DNA of 64,000 bases from Crocinitomicaceae bacterium (GCA_016709005.1 JADJEU010000002.1:186001-250000), one strand, 5' to 3'; shown: positions 1-9,298, numbered from the stretch's first letter. Numbers and translations: made by a program. Notes: generated by a model not told the origin, from the sequence alone.

Positions 1-2
1 CC

Positions 3-422
3 TCAACAAATTCAGATTCCGTTTGGTGGGATTTTGGTGATGCTTCTACAGGAACTGATTTGAATACCCCAAGTCATGCATATACAACTGTTGGTGCGTT
101 TGATGTTTGGTTATACGCCTACAATCAATGTCACGTGGATTCAACCATGCTGACTGTAGTAACAGATGATTTAGGATTTGAAACAAACGCTGCAACACTT
201 GAAATTTATCCAAACCCTGCTAATACACAATTCGTAGTTGCCGGCTTGAATGGCGAATCCCAAATTGAAGTATTAAATATTTTAGGTGAGAAAGTTTATT
301 CAGTCAGAAGCAACAATTCACAAGAATCTATTTCTGTGACTAATCTTCCAACAGGAACTTATTTCGTCAAAATCTCACAAAACGACAAGATGGTTACCAA
401 AAAACTAGTGGTCAAACATTAA
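3..422 (+). CDS. Partial PKD-domain protein with T9SS type A sorting tail (5' end outside window)
   Basis: The reading frame is open from the first complete codon, so this is the C-terminal end of a longer gene. The first 40 or so codons look like the end of a PKD domain (WWDFGDAST, then SHAYTTVGAFDV). A T9SS type A C-terminal domain follows, with EIYPNPANTQFVV and a PTGTYFVKI motif, ending in a basic KKLVVKH. Such proteins are exported by the Sec system, cross the outer membrane through the type IX system and are attached to or released from the cell surface. The catalytic or binding part lies upstream of the window, so the specific role cannot be told. A terminator follows directly. Confidence 0.85.
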   Translation, partial: STNSDSVWWDFGDASTGTDLNTPSHAYTTVGAFDVWLYAYNQCHVDSTMLTVVTDDLGFETNAATLEIYPNPANTQFVVAGLNGESQIEVLNILGEKVYSVRSNNSQESISVTNLPTGTYFVKISQNDKMVTKKLVVKH

Positions 423-445
423 TCGAAAAAGTTTTCTTTCTAAGA

Positions 446-475
446 AGCCCGGCTGAGCAGTCGGGCTTTTTTATT
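446..475 (+). terminator. Rho-independent terminator
   Basis: GCCCG and CGGGC arms flank a loop and are followed by TTTTTTATT. It sits 24 bases after the stop of the partial T9SS gene and separates it from the histidine kinase gene. Confidence 0.85.
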
Positions 476-538
476 GCAGTTGCTTGAGCATTTAGCAGCG
501 CAAGCAGACATTTCACAAAATAGCCGTAATTTTGTAGC

Positions 539-1447
539 ATGAGACGTCATGTCCGCAATCCGCTTTTTTTATTCTACCTGCTGGTAATTTATATTGTCAC
601 GCAATTTAGTTGGTGGCTTTATCTGATTGCGAGTTTGTATGGTAAGATCTATACTGACCCAAACTTGCTTGAGAAAAAAACGCTCATGCTGGTTGGTGAA
701 GGAACCGTTTTTGTGATCATACTTTTTGGTGGTGTATTCATGATCAAACGCGCTTATAAAAAAGAAAATGATCTCAATAAATTACAAGAGAATTTTTTGC
801 TTTCAGTGTCGCATGAATTAAAAACACCTATCTCATCGGTAACGCTTTTTTTGCAGACTCTCCAAAAAAGAGATCTCCCTGAAGCCAAGAGAGAAGAAAT
901 CTATAATCAAAGTCTCACTGAAATAAAAAGATTGGAAAGCTTAGTCTCCAATATTCTCATCACACGTAGTATTGAAAACAAAAACTACTTTTTGAATAAA
1001 TCAGACATTCAGCTCAACGAATTAATTCAACACACTCTGGATGCGCTTCAAAAAACTGCTCTGAAAAACCACAGCGTTGAAAGTGAATTAGAATCGTGCA
1101 CACTTTCAGCAGACCGCGAATCATTTGTCAGCATCATCACAAACCTCTTGCAAAATGCTGCAAAATATTCACCTGCAGGCAGTGAAATAAAAATCAAACT
1201 GCAGAAAAAAAACCAAACCCTTACCCTTGAAATTTCAGACCAGGGAATTGGAATTCCGGATGCAAAAAAGGCACTTGCTTTCACACGATTTTACAGAGAT
1301 GAAAATGAAATGACACGCAAATCAAAAGGAACCGGTTTGGGATTATTCATCACTAAATTTCTTGTAGAACAACACGGCGGTTCAATCGAACTAAAAGACA
1401 ACACACCCCAAGGCTTGCGGGTTACCATAAAATTCAATGCGCAGTAA
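539..1447 (+). CDS. Membrane sensor histidine kinase (orphan)
   Basis: 302-aa two-component sensor kinase. Two predicted transmembrane helices (about residues 8-33 and 51-70) enclose only a short extracytoplasmic loop, so the sensor is minimal. A HisKA domain carries the H-box SVSHELKTP with the phospho-accepting His at about 92. The HATPase domain has the N-box NLLQNAAKY (Asn206), G1 box DQGIGIP (234-240) and G2 box GTGLGL (264-269). All catalytic elements are present. No response regulator lies next to it; the next gene, gpmI, starts 11 bases downstream in the same direction, so it may be co-transcribed with a glycolytic gene. The signal is unknown. Confidence 0.88.
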   Translation: MRRHVRNPLFLFYLLVIYIVTQFSWWLYLIASLYGKIYTDPNLLEKKTLMLVGEGTVFVIILFGGVFMIKRAYKKENDLNKLQENFLLSVSHELKTPISSVTLFLQTLQKRDLPEAKREEIYNQSLTEIKRLESLVSNILITRSIENKNYFLNKSDIQLNELIQHTLDALQKTALKNHSVESELESCTLSADRESFVSIITNLLQNAAKYSPAGSEIKIKLQKKNQTLTLEISDQGIGIPDAKKALAFTRFYRDENEMTRKSKGTGLGLFITKFLVEQHGGSIELKDNTPQGLRVTIKFNAQ

Positions 1448-1458
1448 AAAATCAGATT

Positions 1459-2978
1459 ATGGCAAGTAAAAAAGTAGCATTACTAATTTTGGATGGTTGG
1501 GGTCACGGTGATCATTCCAAATCAGACGGAATCTTTAATGCAGAAACACCCTTCGTTGATTCGCTTGAAAAAAATTATCCAAATGCAGAATTACTCACCA
1601 GTGGTTTACACGTTGGTTTGCCCGATGGTCAAATGGGTAATTCTGAAGTAGGCCACCTCAATATAGGAGCTGGCAGAATTGTTTATCAGGAATTGACTCG
1701 AATTAACAAGGCCATTGTTGACGGCGAATTTCAAACGAATTCTGTTCTAATCGAAGCTTTCGATTATGCCAAAAAAACCGGAAAAAAAATTCACCTTATC
1801 GGTTTGGTTTCTACGGGTGGTGTTCACTCATCACAAGAACATGTTTATGCACTTTGTGATCTTGCAAAAGAAAAAGGAATTGAAAATATTTTCATCCACG
1901 CATTCACAGATGGACGTGATTGCAATCCAACTACTGGTCGCGGGCACATTACAGAATTAGAAAAACATCTCAAAACATCTGCCGGAAAAATTGCCACAGT
2001 TGTTGGAAGATATTACGCCATGGATCGCGACAAACGCTGGGAGCGTATTGCCCTTGCCTATGATCTTTTGGTAAACGGAAAAGGTGAACCCGTTTCAGCA
2101 GCCATCGATGCGATTGAAAAATCATACGCAGATAATATCACAGATGAATTTATCAAACCTTTTGTTGTAACCGAAAACGGGAATCCGATTGCAAAAATAG
2201 AATCGGGTGATGTTGTAATCTCGTTTAACTTCAGAACAGATCGTTGCCGTGAAATCACAATGGCACTTACTCAACAAGACTTTCCGGAATTCAACATGAA
2301 GAAAATGGATCTTCATTATGTGACGATGACCAATTATGACGATACGTTTAAAAATGTACGTCTTGTTTTTGATAAAGACAATTTAGAAAATACCCTTGGT
2401 GAAATTGTTTCCAAAAATAAATTGACACAAGTTCGAATTGCAGAAACTGAAAAATATCCGCACGTGAGTTTTTTCTTCTCAGGTGGCAGGGAAAAGAATT
2501 TGAAGGTGAACGCAGAATCATGATTCAATCACCAAAGGTTGCAACCTATGATTTAAAACCAGATATGAGCGCGCTTGAAATTACTGACGCTATCTGTTTT
2601 GACATGGAAAAAAACGGACCCGATTTTATTTGTCTGAATTTTGCAAATACAGATATGGTGGGTCATACAGGTGTATACTCAGCAATTTTAAAAGCGGCAG
2701 AAGCTGTTGATGCTTGCGCAAAAAAAGTAGTTGAAAAAGGATTGCAACACGGTTACTCATTTGTGATTATTGCAGATCATGGAAATTCAGATTACGCTAT
2801 TAATCCGGATGGATCCCCGAACACGGCACACTCGATGAATCCAGTTCCAATTATTGTGATTGATTCAAATGTGAAAAAAGTTGAGTCCGGAATTTTAGCA
2901 GATGTTGCTCCTACTATTTTACACCTGATGGGTCTTGAAAAACCGAAAGAAATGACTGGCAAAATTTTGGTGAGTTGA
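1459..2978 (+). CDS. gpmI: 2,3-bisphosphoglycerate-independent phosphoglycerate mutase, frameshifted
   Basis: Interconverts 3- and 2-phosphoglycerate in glycolysis/gluconeogenesis using two metal ions and a phosphoserine intermediate. The N-terminal part has the metal-site start LLILDGWGHG, the catalytic serine motif GNSEVGHLNIGAGR, and FTDGRD and YYAMDRD motifs. The C-terminal part has NTDMVGHTG, IADHGNSD and NTAHSMNPVP. The two parts are in different frames: after FFFSGGRE the frame slips at an A4 run (2492-2495), giving a premature TGA at 2521. Restoring one A gives GGREKEFEGERRI leading into SPKVATYDLKP, and a 506-aa protein of normal family length. Either a sequencing error or a recent inactivating deletion. 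Confidence 0.9.
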
Positions 2979-2993
2979 TTTTCTCTAATGAAA

Positions 2994-3670
2994 CTACAAC
3001 AAGCTCTTTTTCTTTCCAGCAACAAAATCTTTCAAATAGAAGGGCTCAAAATAAGCTACATCTACAAAATCATTTGCTGCAAATTTTTCTGCTGATAAGC
3101 GAATCATTCCTTTTGCAGAAACTTTGAGATCTGTATTAAATCGAGCGTTTGGATGCGCAATCAATCCCTTACATTTTTCAGCGCCGGGTCCAACAAATAA
3201 AATTTTACGATCTGCCAAAAAAGTGGAGAACGAATTTTCATCGATTACAATTGCTTCAGTTTTTTGAATTTCTTAAGCGTTTTATCAAACAATGCTGCAT
3301 ATACTTCCATGCGCATCGCATCAAACATCGGGCAAATTAAATCACAATCTGTTTCAACTAAGGCGGCCAATGATTTTAATGAATTTATTGCAATCAAAGG
3401 TACGTCCAGAGCGTAACAAAGTCCTTTTGCTGTTGACGTTCCAATGCGCAAACCAGTGTATGATCCCGGGCCTTCACTAACGGCAATGGCACCCAACTCT
3501 TCCAATTTTTTACCGGCCGATTTCATGACGTCTTCAATAAAGACGTTCAAATTTTCAGCATGCGAAAATTGTTCAGTAGAAATTTCTTTGGTAAAAAGTT
3601 CAGCTCCGTTTTGAGCAAGTGATACAGAACAAACTTTTGTTGCTGTTTCAAGATTTAGAATGAGTGCCAT
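2994..3670 (-). CDS. tsaB: tRNA threonylcarbamoyladenosine synthesis protein TsaB, frameshifted
   Basis: TsaB is the catalytically inactive ASKHA-fold partner of TsaD in the complex that makes t6A37 in ANN-decoding tRNAs. The N-terminal part shows ILNLETATKVCSVSLA, the conserved EGPGSYTGLRIG and MFDAMRMEVYAALFD. At the T6 run on the plus strand (3260-3265, A6 in the gene) the frame is lost and a stop follows. Adding one A gives KKTEAIVIDENSFS and runs on through ADRKILFVGPGAEKC to AYFEPFYLKDF, for a 225-aa product of normal size. The gene begins directly after the OmpA-family gene and is probably co-transcribed with it. Since TsaB is usually essential, an assembly error is likelier than true loss. 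Confidence 0.88.
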
Positions 3671-4855
3671 TTATTCAATAATCATAATTGTCACACGTCG
3701 ATTCGCCTCTTCTTCCATTGCGTTTTTTGGCTTTTCGTAGATCATTTGTGTTGCGCCGTAACCAACTGCAGTCAATCGCGATTCATCAATTCCATTGTCC
3801 TTTAACCATTTTTTCACGGCCTTGGCCCTGTTCTCAGAAAGGGTCATTGAATGTTTTGGATTTTTATTTCCCGGATCATTTACGTGACCCTGAATTTCGA
3901 TTCTCACTGATTCATTTAAGGCTAAAAAATCAAGAAGTCGTTTTAAAGCCGGCATTGAGATTGGTAAAAAATCTGCAGCATCCTGACTGAATTTAATATC
4001 TTCAAGTAATAATTTTTTACCGGGCGCTAATCGCTCCAGTTCAATCACTATCTCTGTGTCCGTAGTAGCATCTTTTTCCATGGTGATGTCACGCACATAA
4101 ATAAAATAACCTTGTGTATTCGATTCAACGTGTAACGTTTTTGCAGATGTCGAACTAAAAATAAAATCAGTTCCCATAAACAAAGCATTATCCTGATTTA
4201 CACCACTGACTACCAAATTTGCCTCAACAGGTTCGCCGGTTTCTTTATCGCGAATTTTCAAACGCACGTAATGATCATCTTTATTTTTTCTGAAATCTTG
4301 CACTTTTGAAGCTGTGCTTCCAATGGTTCCGATTCGATTGTAGCGCACGCGCACATGACCGGTGTACGTCGAATTGGTGTGAATCAATAAATAAAAAACA
4401 TCGCCGATTTGTGCAGGAACTGATGGCTTAAAATTTTCACCGCGTGGATTTTGCTCAGCCCCTTTTGTATAATACATTGACATGTCATACAAAATTGGAA
4501 CTACTTTATCAGACTCTAATTTCTCACAAAACGTATTGTCTTCTGCACGAAACATCAGATAACTGAAATCGACATTATTCTCTGTAAAAATTTCAAATTC
4601 AAAAAAGCCTTCTACGTTTGGTTCTAGTCTGAGCCAAACTGAATTCACCTCATGAAAATCCGGATACATGTTGACAAAATCATCACGCTGACCATAATTA
4701 CCAGGGAACTGAATTTGCGATTCAGTGGTATAGTCAAAGACTTCAAGTGCACCAAAACAATCTGCAAACGAACTGGAGTAATGCATTTTAAACCCTTGCC
4801 CGAATGACATTCCGGTAAGCAGCATAAAACAGATTCCAATAACTACGTTTCGCAT
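3671..4855 (-). CDS. OmpA-family outer membrane/peptidoglycan-associated protein
   Basis: I place the start at the internal ATG at 4855 because it begins a clean signal peptide (MRNVVIGICFMLLTG...SFGQ); the upstream codons would add an unlikely polar extension. The long N-terminal region (about 20-260) is a beta-rich module of unknown function. The last 120 or so residues are an OmpA-like peptidoglycan-binding domain, with IEIQGHVND, LSENRAKAVKKWL and DESRLTAVGYGATQ. It ends with EEANRRVTIMI, the usual end of this domain. It probably anchors an envelope structure to the cell wall. tsaB follows without a gap. The truncated globin gene starts divergently 64 bases away. Confidence 0.85.
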   Translation of the reverse strand: MRNVVIGICFMLLTGMSFGQGFKMHYSSSFADCFGALEVFDYTTESQIQFPGNYGQRDDFVNMYPDFHEVNSVWLRLEPNVEGFFEFEIFTENNVDFSYLMFRAEDNTFCEKLESDKVVPILYDMSMYYTKGAEQNPRGENFKPSVPAQIGDVFYLLIHTNSTYTGHVRVRYNRIGTIGSTASKVQDFRKNKDDHYVRLKIRDKETGEPVEANLVVSGVNQDNALFMGTDFIFSSTSAKTLHVESNTQGYFIYVRDITMEKDATTDTEIVIELERLAPGKKLLLEDIKFSQDAADFLPISMPALKRLLDFLALNESVRIEIQGHVNDPGNKNPKHSMTLSENRAKAVKKWLKDNGIDESRLTAVGYGATQMIYEKPKNAMEEEANRRVTIMIIE

Positions 4856-4918
4856 CACTTCTACTAAATATAATCTAAATTTACCAAATTCTTCATAATT
4901 CATGCTAAAGTATTGCCT

Positions 4919-5293
4919 ATGAATTCTACAAAATCTTTATACGAACTTTTAGGCGATGATCGTCTCAACCAACTTTTACGCACATTTTACGATAAAGTTT
5001 TCTCTAGCCCCATAATTGGCGGGCTCTTTAATCACACTCAGAAAGAGGTGATTATGGATAAACAGTTTTGTTTTCTCACGCAGTTTTTAGGAGGCCCACC
5101 GCGATACAATGAAAAATATGGAATCCCTAAAATGAAGCTGCGTCACATGCCTCACAAAATTGATGAGGCATCAAAAAATGAGTGGTTGAAGCTGATGAAA
5201 GAATCCATTGACGGTTTGGAATGGGATGAAGATTTAAAGATTGCTTTGTACAATTGCTTTCCAAATGTGGCAGAGCATATGCGGAATTCTTGA
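4919..5293 (+). CDS. Truncated hemoglobin (2-on-2 globin)
   Basis: 124-aa protein of the truncated globin family, which binds heme and handles O2, NO or peroxide in the cytoplasm. LYELLGDDRLNQLLRTFYDKV is the usual A/B-helix start. FLTQFLGGPPRYNEKYG is the conserved CD/E-F region, and the proximal heme-ligating histidine fits MKLRHMPHKI. I use the ATG at 4919, since the codon two before it is TTG with no obvious advantage. It stands alone and is divergent from the OmpA-family gene. The ligand chemistry cannot be read from the sequence. Confidence 0.85.
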   Translation: MNSTKSLYELLGDDRLNQLLRTFYDKVFSSPIIGGLFNHTQKEVIMDKQFCFLTQFLGGPPRYNEKYGIPKMKLRHMPHKIDEASKNEWLKLMKESIDGLEWDEDLKIALYNCFPNVAEHMRNS

Positions 5294-5401
5294 CTTCGAC
5301 AGATTCAGTCTGCGCTCAAGGGCTCACAACCTGTCTTAAGAATGAATCATCGTGTAACGTAATTCCTTAACTTCGGTATAGGATTTGATCAGCAAGTAGA
5401 T

Positions 5402-5983
5402 ATGAAAGGAAGCTCACTTAAATTATTTATTTTACTCAGCGGTTTATTTTTTATTTCGTTTGTTTCAGAAGAGCGTGATAAAAATTATGTTTACTGGGAT
5501 ACACGCTCCGTGACCTGGGAAGATTTTAAAGGAAGAGCACCTTCGAACAGTCCGTTTGTAGCCATGACCTGGTCTGCCATTCGTTTTAACTTTTCAGGTG
5601 AAGGCAATAAGGTGAATGTTTCCATTGAAACTGTTTTTGATCCCAAACAATCGTGGAAGAAAAAAAACGTGGACGATCATATTCTGAATCACGAACAAAA
5701 ACACTTTGATTTGACAGAAGTTTATTCGCGCATTTTAAGAAAAGAAGTACAGGAAACTAAATTCAAAAAGTACGAATCGATCAGCAACGATTTACAAAAA
5801 CTCTTCCAGAAAAATTTTGCCGCCTGCGATAAAGCACAAGACAAATACGATAACGAAACGGAGCACTCCAAAAAGAAAGATCAGCAACTTTTATGGGATA
5901 CCAAAATTGACTACATGCTGGATTCGCTTTCAAGTTGGGCGACGAATGATTTTGTTTTGGATGTGAGTTATTTGTTGGATTGA
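5402..5983 (+). CDS. DUF922-type protein with HExxH motif
   Basis: 193-aa predicted exported protein with an N-terminal hydrophobic signal sequence (about residues 5-22). The body contains YWDTRSVTWEDFKG and a HEQKHFDLTEVY segment. HEQKH fits the zinc-metallopeptidase pattern HExxH, and the layout resembles the DUF922 family of predicted secreted Zn-dependent proteases. Whether it is an active protease cannot be told. The C-terminal half is lysine-rich and helical. Genes on either side are unrelated in direction or function. Confidence 0.7.
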   Translation: MKGSSLKLFILLSGLFFISFVSEERDKNYVYWDTRSVTWEDFKGRAPSNSPFVAMTWSAIRFNFSGEGNKVNVSIETVFDPKQSWKKKNVDDHILNHEQKHFDLTEVYSRILRKEVQETKFKKYESISNDLQKLFQKNFAACDKAQDKYDNETEHSKKKDQQLLWDTKIDYMLDSLSSWATNDFVLDVSYLLD

Positions 5984-6364
5984 GTTCTCTGACTTCGACA
6001 CATCAGGCATAGCTAGTAATTACAAATATCAAAATTCAAATTACAAAATTCAAAACCTTAAACCGAAGCCGTCATTCTGAACTCGATTCAGAATCCCATG
6101 AGGTTAACGTTAGACCGTTTTCTGAAAGAAAATTGGAAATATTTTCGAAGATTTTAAGAACCCGAGATTAACTCGAATTTGTTTGAGCCAAGATCACCAT
6201 TTGATTCCAAAAATCGAATCAGCCTAATCAGCGATTTTTTTGTCTGCGCAATCAGCGGGAAAATGTGTCGTGGGTAATATTTCCCGCAGATTTTCGCAGA
6301 TTTTGAAGGCCGCAGATTTTCGCAGATTTTTTGTACTCAAGAAATTATCCAAAAAAATAAAATC
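5984..6364. repeat. Gene-free gap with several small intergenic repeats
   Basis: No credible gene. It contains a perfect 8-bp inverted repeat ATTCTGAA/TTCAGAAT (6074-6094), the core of a common Bacteroidota repeat. There is a cluster of CGCAGATT direct repeats (about 6283-6330), a GCGGGAAA/TTTCCCGC stem-loop (about 6255-6287) and an AAAAATCG/CGATTTTT hairpin (about 6209-6241). The first bases resemble the CTTCGAC...GCTC repeat seen elsewhere in the window. The hairpins may also terminate transcription from both flanking genes. Confidence 0.6.
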
Positions 6365-7189
6365 TTACTTTTTAATTCGATCAAATGAAAGTGCTATGCC
6401 AGTTTCAAATGTAAGTGGGAAACGGTAATCGAAGTTGTGGGAAACGGGTAATATGGAATACCCAGCTGGCCAAAACTCATGTCCTTTATTTTCATCTTTT
6501 TTAAGTGTGATTATATTTTGTGAAAGTCGAAAATAGACGTCAATAAATTTAATGCGATACGAGACTGATGCTGTCAGAAGAGCCTGAACAGTTGTATTCG
6601 ACCAACGTCCTCTACCCAAACCAATTATTACAGAATAACCATCCGTTTTTCGCCACAAATCATCCATTGCTCCGAAATAAGAAATTCCGAGACCAGCACC
6701 AACCCAAATATTACTTCCAATTAATTTATTCAATAGAATCGTAGAGCTAATGCCAGCAAACTTTTGTTCGCTCTGCATTGTTCCTTGAATACCAGCTGAG
6801 ACATTTGCCGGATTATAATTTGTGTCCGGATAAAAATATTCTGTCAAACCATTCGCTTCAGTGAGTGTCAGTCGAATCTGATCCGAAAAATTTCCGCGAT
6901 AAAAAGAAAATGACTGATGAATTTCAAGTGCTGGTCTTGCTAACCAATTTACTCCAATATTGATGACATATTGATTGGAAAATTGAAAATTTTTGTAGTT
7001 CAATGTGTAAGCTTCATTTTGATAGATTTTAAAAAAATCTGATCCATTTGGACAAACCGCATCCTCAAAATCTTTCAATCCCCAAAACATCATTGAATGA
7101 AAACCACCGCCTACAGAAAAACGATATTTATTCTGCGCAGTTGAACCCAATGCGTCAATTATAAATATGAAAAGCAGAAGTTTTTTCAT
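6365..7189 (-). CDS. Beta-barrel-like envelope protein, tandem paralog 1
   Basis: 274-aa protein with a signal peptide (MKKLLLFIFIIDALGSTAQ), then alternating aromatic/polar beta-strand patterns typical of small outer-membrane barrels. It is homologous to the next gene upstream: both have a YRFS(V/I)...G.HS(M/L) start, a C/P/D-rich early segment (VCPNGSDFFKIYQNEAY versus VCPKDDDVYRIYNEEVY), and a C-terminus HNFDYRFPL.FETGIALS. It ends in DRIKK. No known family recognised. The sequence just upstream of its start is nearly the same as that upstream of the paralog, so the promoter was duplicated too. Confidence 0.7.
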   Translation of the reverse strand: MKKLLLFIFIIDALGSTAQNKYRFSVGGGFHSMMFWGLKDFEDAVCPNGSDFFKIYQNEAYTLNYKNFQFSNQYVINIGVNWLARPALEIHQSFSFYRGNFSDQIRLTLTEANGLTEYFYPDTNYNPANVSAGIQGTMQSEQKFAGISSTILLNKLIGSNIWVGAGLGISYFGAMDDLWRKTDGYSVIIGLGRGRWSNTTVQALLTASVSYRIKFIDVYFRLSQNIITLKKDENKGHEFWPAGYSILPVSHNFDYRFPLTFETGIALSFDRIKK

Positions 7190-7310
7190 GATAGTAAAAC
7201 AAATAAGAGAGGTGAAAAGTTACAAGCGGTGATGATAACTTTCTCGCAGATGGACGCAGATTAAAAGCGCGGAGTTTCGCTAATTTTTTTTTGCGGAATT
7301 CAAATCATTC

Positions 7311-8159
7311 TTACTTTTTAATCTTATCAAGCGAAAGCGCTATTCCAGTTTCAAAACTTAAGGGGAAACGGTAATCGAAGTTGTGGGACCCTGGAAAGAA
7401 ATTAAAAAGCTCGATACTTGAACGCCATTCACTATATCCTTTGTTTTCGGTTTTCTTCATGGTCAATACAGAGTTCCCTACATTTGCATAACAGCCTAAA
7501 AATTTCCATTGCCATTTTACATTTAGTGATAAACCCAGTTGACTGGTCGAGTAAAAGCCAGTGGCTCTCATCAAATAAACCGGCCTGTAACCTCGACCTT
7601 TTCGCGTATCTTCAGCCCTCAACCAGTAGTCATCCGAACCATAAAAAATCCAATAAATTCCACCTCCAAAACTGAAATTTTTTTCGTTTGTCTTTTTATA
7701 ATATACCAATGATGTACTGTATCCATAAAGTTCTCGATTCGAAGAAATAAATGAACTATTTCCAGATATAACATTAGTCGAATTATAAACTGTGCTGCTA
7801 TGGTAAACGGTATCTTGACTATGACTTAAAAGCGTCAAACGCAGTCGATCTACAAACGTGCCTTTAAAGAAAGAAAAAGACTGTGCTAAACTCCAATTTG
7901 AACGCTCAAACCAATTAACAGTGAAACCAAGAGAATAATTTTTTGATGAACTGAAATTGACATAATCCATTTGATACACTTCTTCATTATAAATTCTATA
8001 AACGTCATCATCTTTCGGACAAACAACATTGTCAAATGTTTTGAATCCGGTAAAAATTAGTGAATGCTGGCCCGCACAAATTGAAAAACGATATTTACTT
8101 TCTTGACCAAAAGAATTAGCCACAATCAACAAAAAAATTAAGATCAGACTTCGTTTCAT
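7311..8159 (-). CDS. Beta-barrel-like envelope protein, tandem paralog 2
   Basis: 282-aa paralog of the preceding gene, with a signal peptide (MKRSLILIFLLIVANSFGQ) and the same barrel-like strand pattern. Shared elements are the early VCPKDDDVYRIYNEE segment, the QSFSF(Y/F)(K/R)G.F.D..RLTL segment and the C-terminus HNFDYRFPLSFETG. The 120 bases between the pair hold CGCAGAT-type repeats and the duplicated leader GTGAAAAGTTACAA. Function unknown; the pair most likely arose by tandem duplication that included the promoter. Confidence 0.7.
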   Translation of the reverse strand: MKRSLILIFLLIVANSFGQESKYRFSICAGQHSLIFTGFKTFDNVVCPKDDDVYRIYNEEVYQMDYVNFSSSKNYSLGFTVNWFERSNWSLAQSFSFFKGTFVDRLRLTLLSHSQDTVYHSSTVYNSTNVISGNSSFISSNRELYGYSTSLVYYKKTNEKNFSFGGGIYWIFYGSDDYWLRAEDTRKGRGYRPVYLMRATGFYSTSQLGLSLNVKWQWKFLGCYANVGNSVLTMKKTENKGYSEWRSSIELFNFFPGSHNFDYRFPLSFETGIALSLDKIKK

Positions 8160-8204
8160 GGTAGTAAAACAAATTGGAGCGGTGAAAAGTTACAATCGGT
8201 GATC

Positions 8205-8357
8205 GGCCTTTACCCTAGGGAGATTTCGATCCGCAGAGGTCAACAAGCATCCAAAGGAGTGAATTATGTAAGCTCTGCATCTGCATCTGCAACACAATCG
8301 GTCATGATTGGAGTGACCTTTACGATTCACGGTAGTGACCCAAAATACTGGCCATAA
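8205..8357 (+). pseudogene. Possible 3' remnant of an outer-membrane protein gene
   Basis: An open frame without a credible start encodes a coding-like tail: REISIRRGQQAS, then YVSSASASATQSVMIGVTF and a final HGSDPKYWP. The SVMIGVTFTI segment looks like the last strand of a beta-barrel. Its TAA overlaps the ATG of the next gene as TAATG, the coupling used by real operons in this window. I read it as the surviving end of a gene whose body was lost near the duplicated leader at 8160-8205. It could instead be chance. Confidence 0.4.
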
Positions 8358-9292
8358 TGAAAAAGCGATACAAAATTCTGTTGGCGATTCTCTTCTTTTT
8401 AGGAATTAGTTTTGTTGCGCTTTATCAATACCGTGTTGCTATTGTTTCGTATATCGTTCCTGTGATTACGAATGACACAATCAATATTGTAATTGAGAAT
8501 GATACTGCTTATGTTCGGACAAGACTGATTGCCGTAAACAAATCATTTATTCCTTTACAAATCGACAGCATCAAATACAAAATTGGATTGATGCATAAAG
8601 TGTATTTGCATGAAGAAAAATATTTAGGGATTCATCTTGAGTCGTATTCAGCAGACACGTTTGAATTTTCACTGAAGATTCCGATTGGTGAATTGATGCG
8701 CGATTTGAAAGAGGTCAGAGAAAAAACTAAACAAGCCAATTATTCGATTTTAGTTGCGCTTCAGTATTCAACCATTTTTGGGAGAGTTGATTTACCAATT
8801 AACGTGGGAGCAAAATTTCGCATCCCCACTCCACCTGAAATCAATGTGCAAAAAGTTGATTATACAAAAGTAAAACTTGATTACATGCTAGCTGATGTGC
8901 GTATCAAAGTAACCAACTTCAACGAAATCAAAATGACGATTGAAACCATCAATTATATACTCGACGTGCCTGGCCAGGGAACAGCAATTGGAAAATATAC
9001 GGAACCCATTACAATCAGTCCACAATCTGAAATGTACGTTGATTTGCCAGTCAGAATCGAACTCGATCATTTCTTAAGTAATCTCAGAGACATTGCTGAA
9101 GATAACGATGTCTACAATTATATTCTGACTTGCAATGCCGTCATAAAACCCTTTAAAGAGGGCCAAAAACCTATGATTATTGAACTCACTAAATTGGGAA
9201 CACTCGAATTAAAAAAACCAAAATTCCATCCGAAGATTTCAAAATTTGAAAAAACGTTGCGTAAGTTTTTTTCTGGGAAAAAGAAAAATTGA
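8357..9292 (+). CDS. LEA14-like (water-stress/hypersensitive-type) membrane-anchored protein
   Basis: 311-aa protein with an N-terminal membrane anchor (about residues 6-28, LLAILFFLGISFVALY), then two similar beta-sandwich stretches. Each has the pattern of the LEA type 2 fold: ...VRTRLIAVNKSFIPLQIDSI... and ...VRIKVTNFNEIKMTIETINY..., that is, a strand, then N or F, then 'I.I..I.Y.L'. This fold is found in plant LEA14 and in many Bacteroidota envelope proteins of unknown role. The C-terminus is lysine-rich. A strong terminator follows. Identification rests on pattern only. Confidence 0.65.
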   Translation: MKKRYKILLAILFFLGISFVALYQYRVAIVSYIVPVITNDTINIVIENDTAYVRTRLIAVNKSFIPLQIDSIKYKIGLMHKVYLHEEKYLGIHLESYSADTFEFSLKIPIGELMRDLKEVREKTKQANYSILVALQYSTIFGRVDLPINVGAKFRIPTPPEINVQKVDYTKVKLDYMLADVRIKVTNFNEIKMTIETINYILDVPGQGTAIGKYTEPITISPQSEMYVDLPVRIELDHFLSNLRDIAEDNDVYNYILTCNAVIKPFKEGQKPMIIELTKLGTLELKKPKFHPKISKFEKTLRKFFSGKKKN

Positions 9293-9298
9293 AGACAC

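Noticed and set aside
2485..2525. Programmed -1 frameshifting in gpmI
   Set aside because: No X XXY YYZ slippery heptamer and no obvious downstream pseudoknot; the family is not known to use it.
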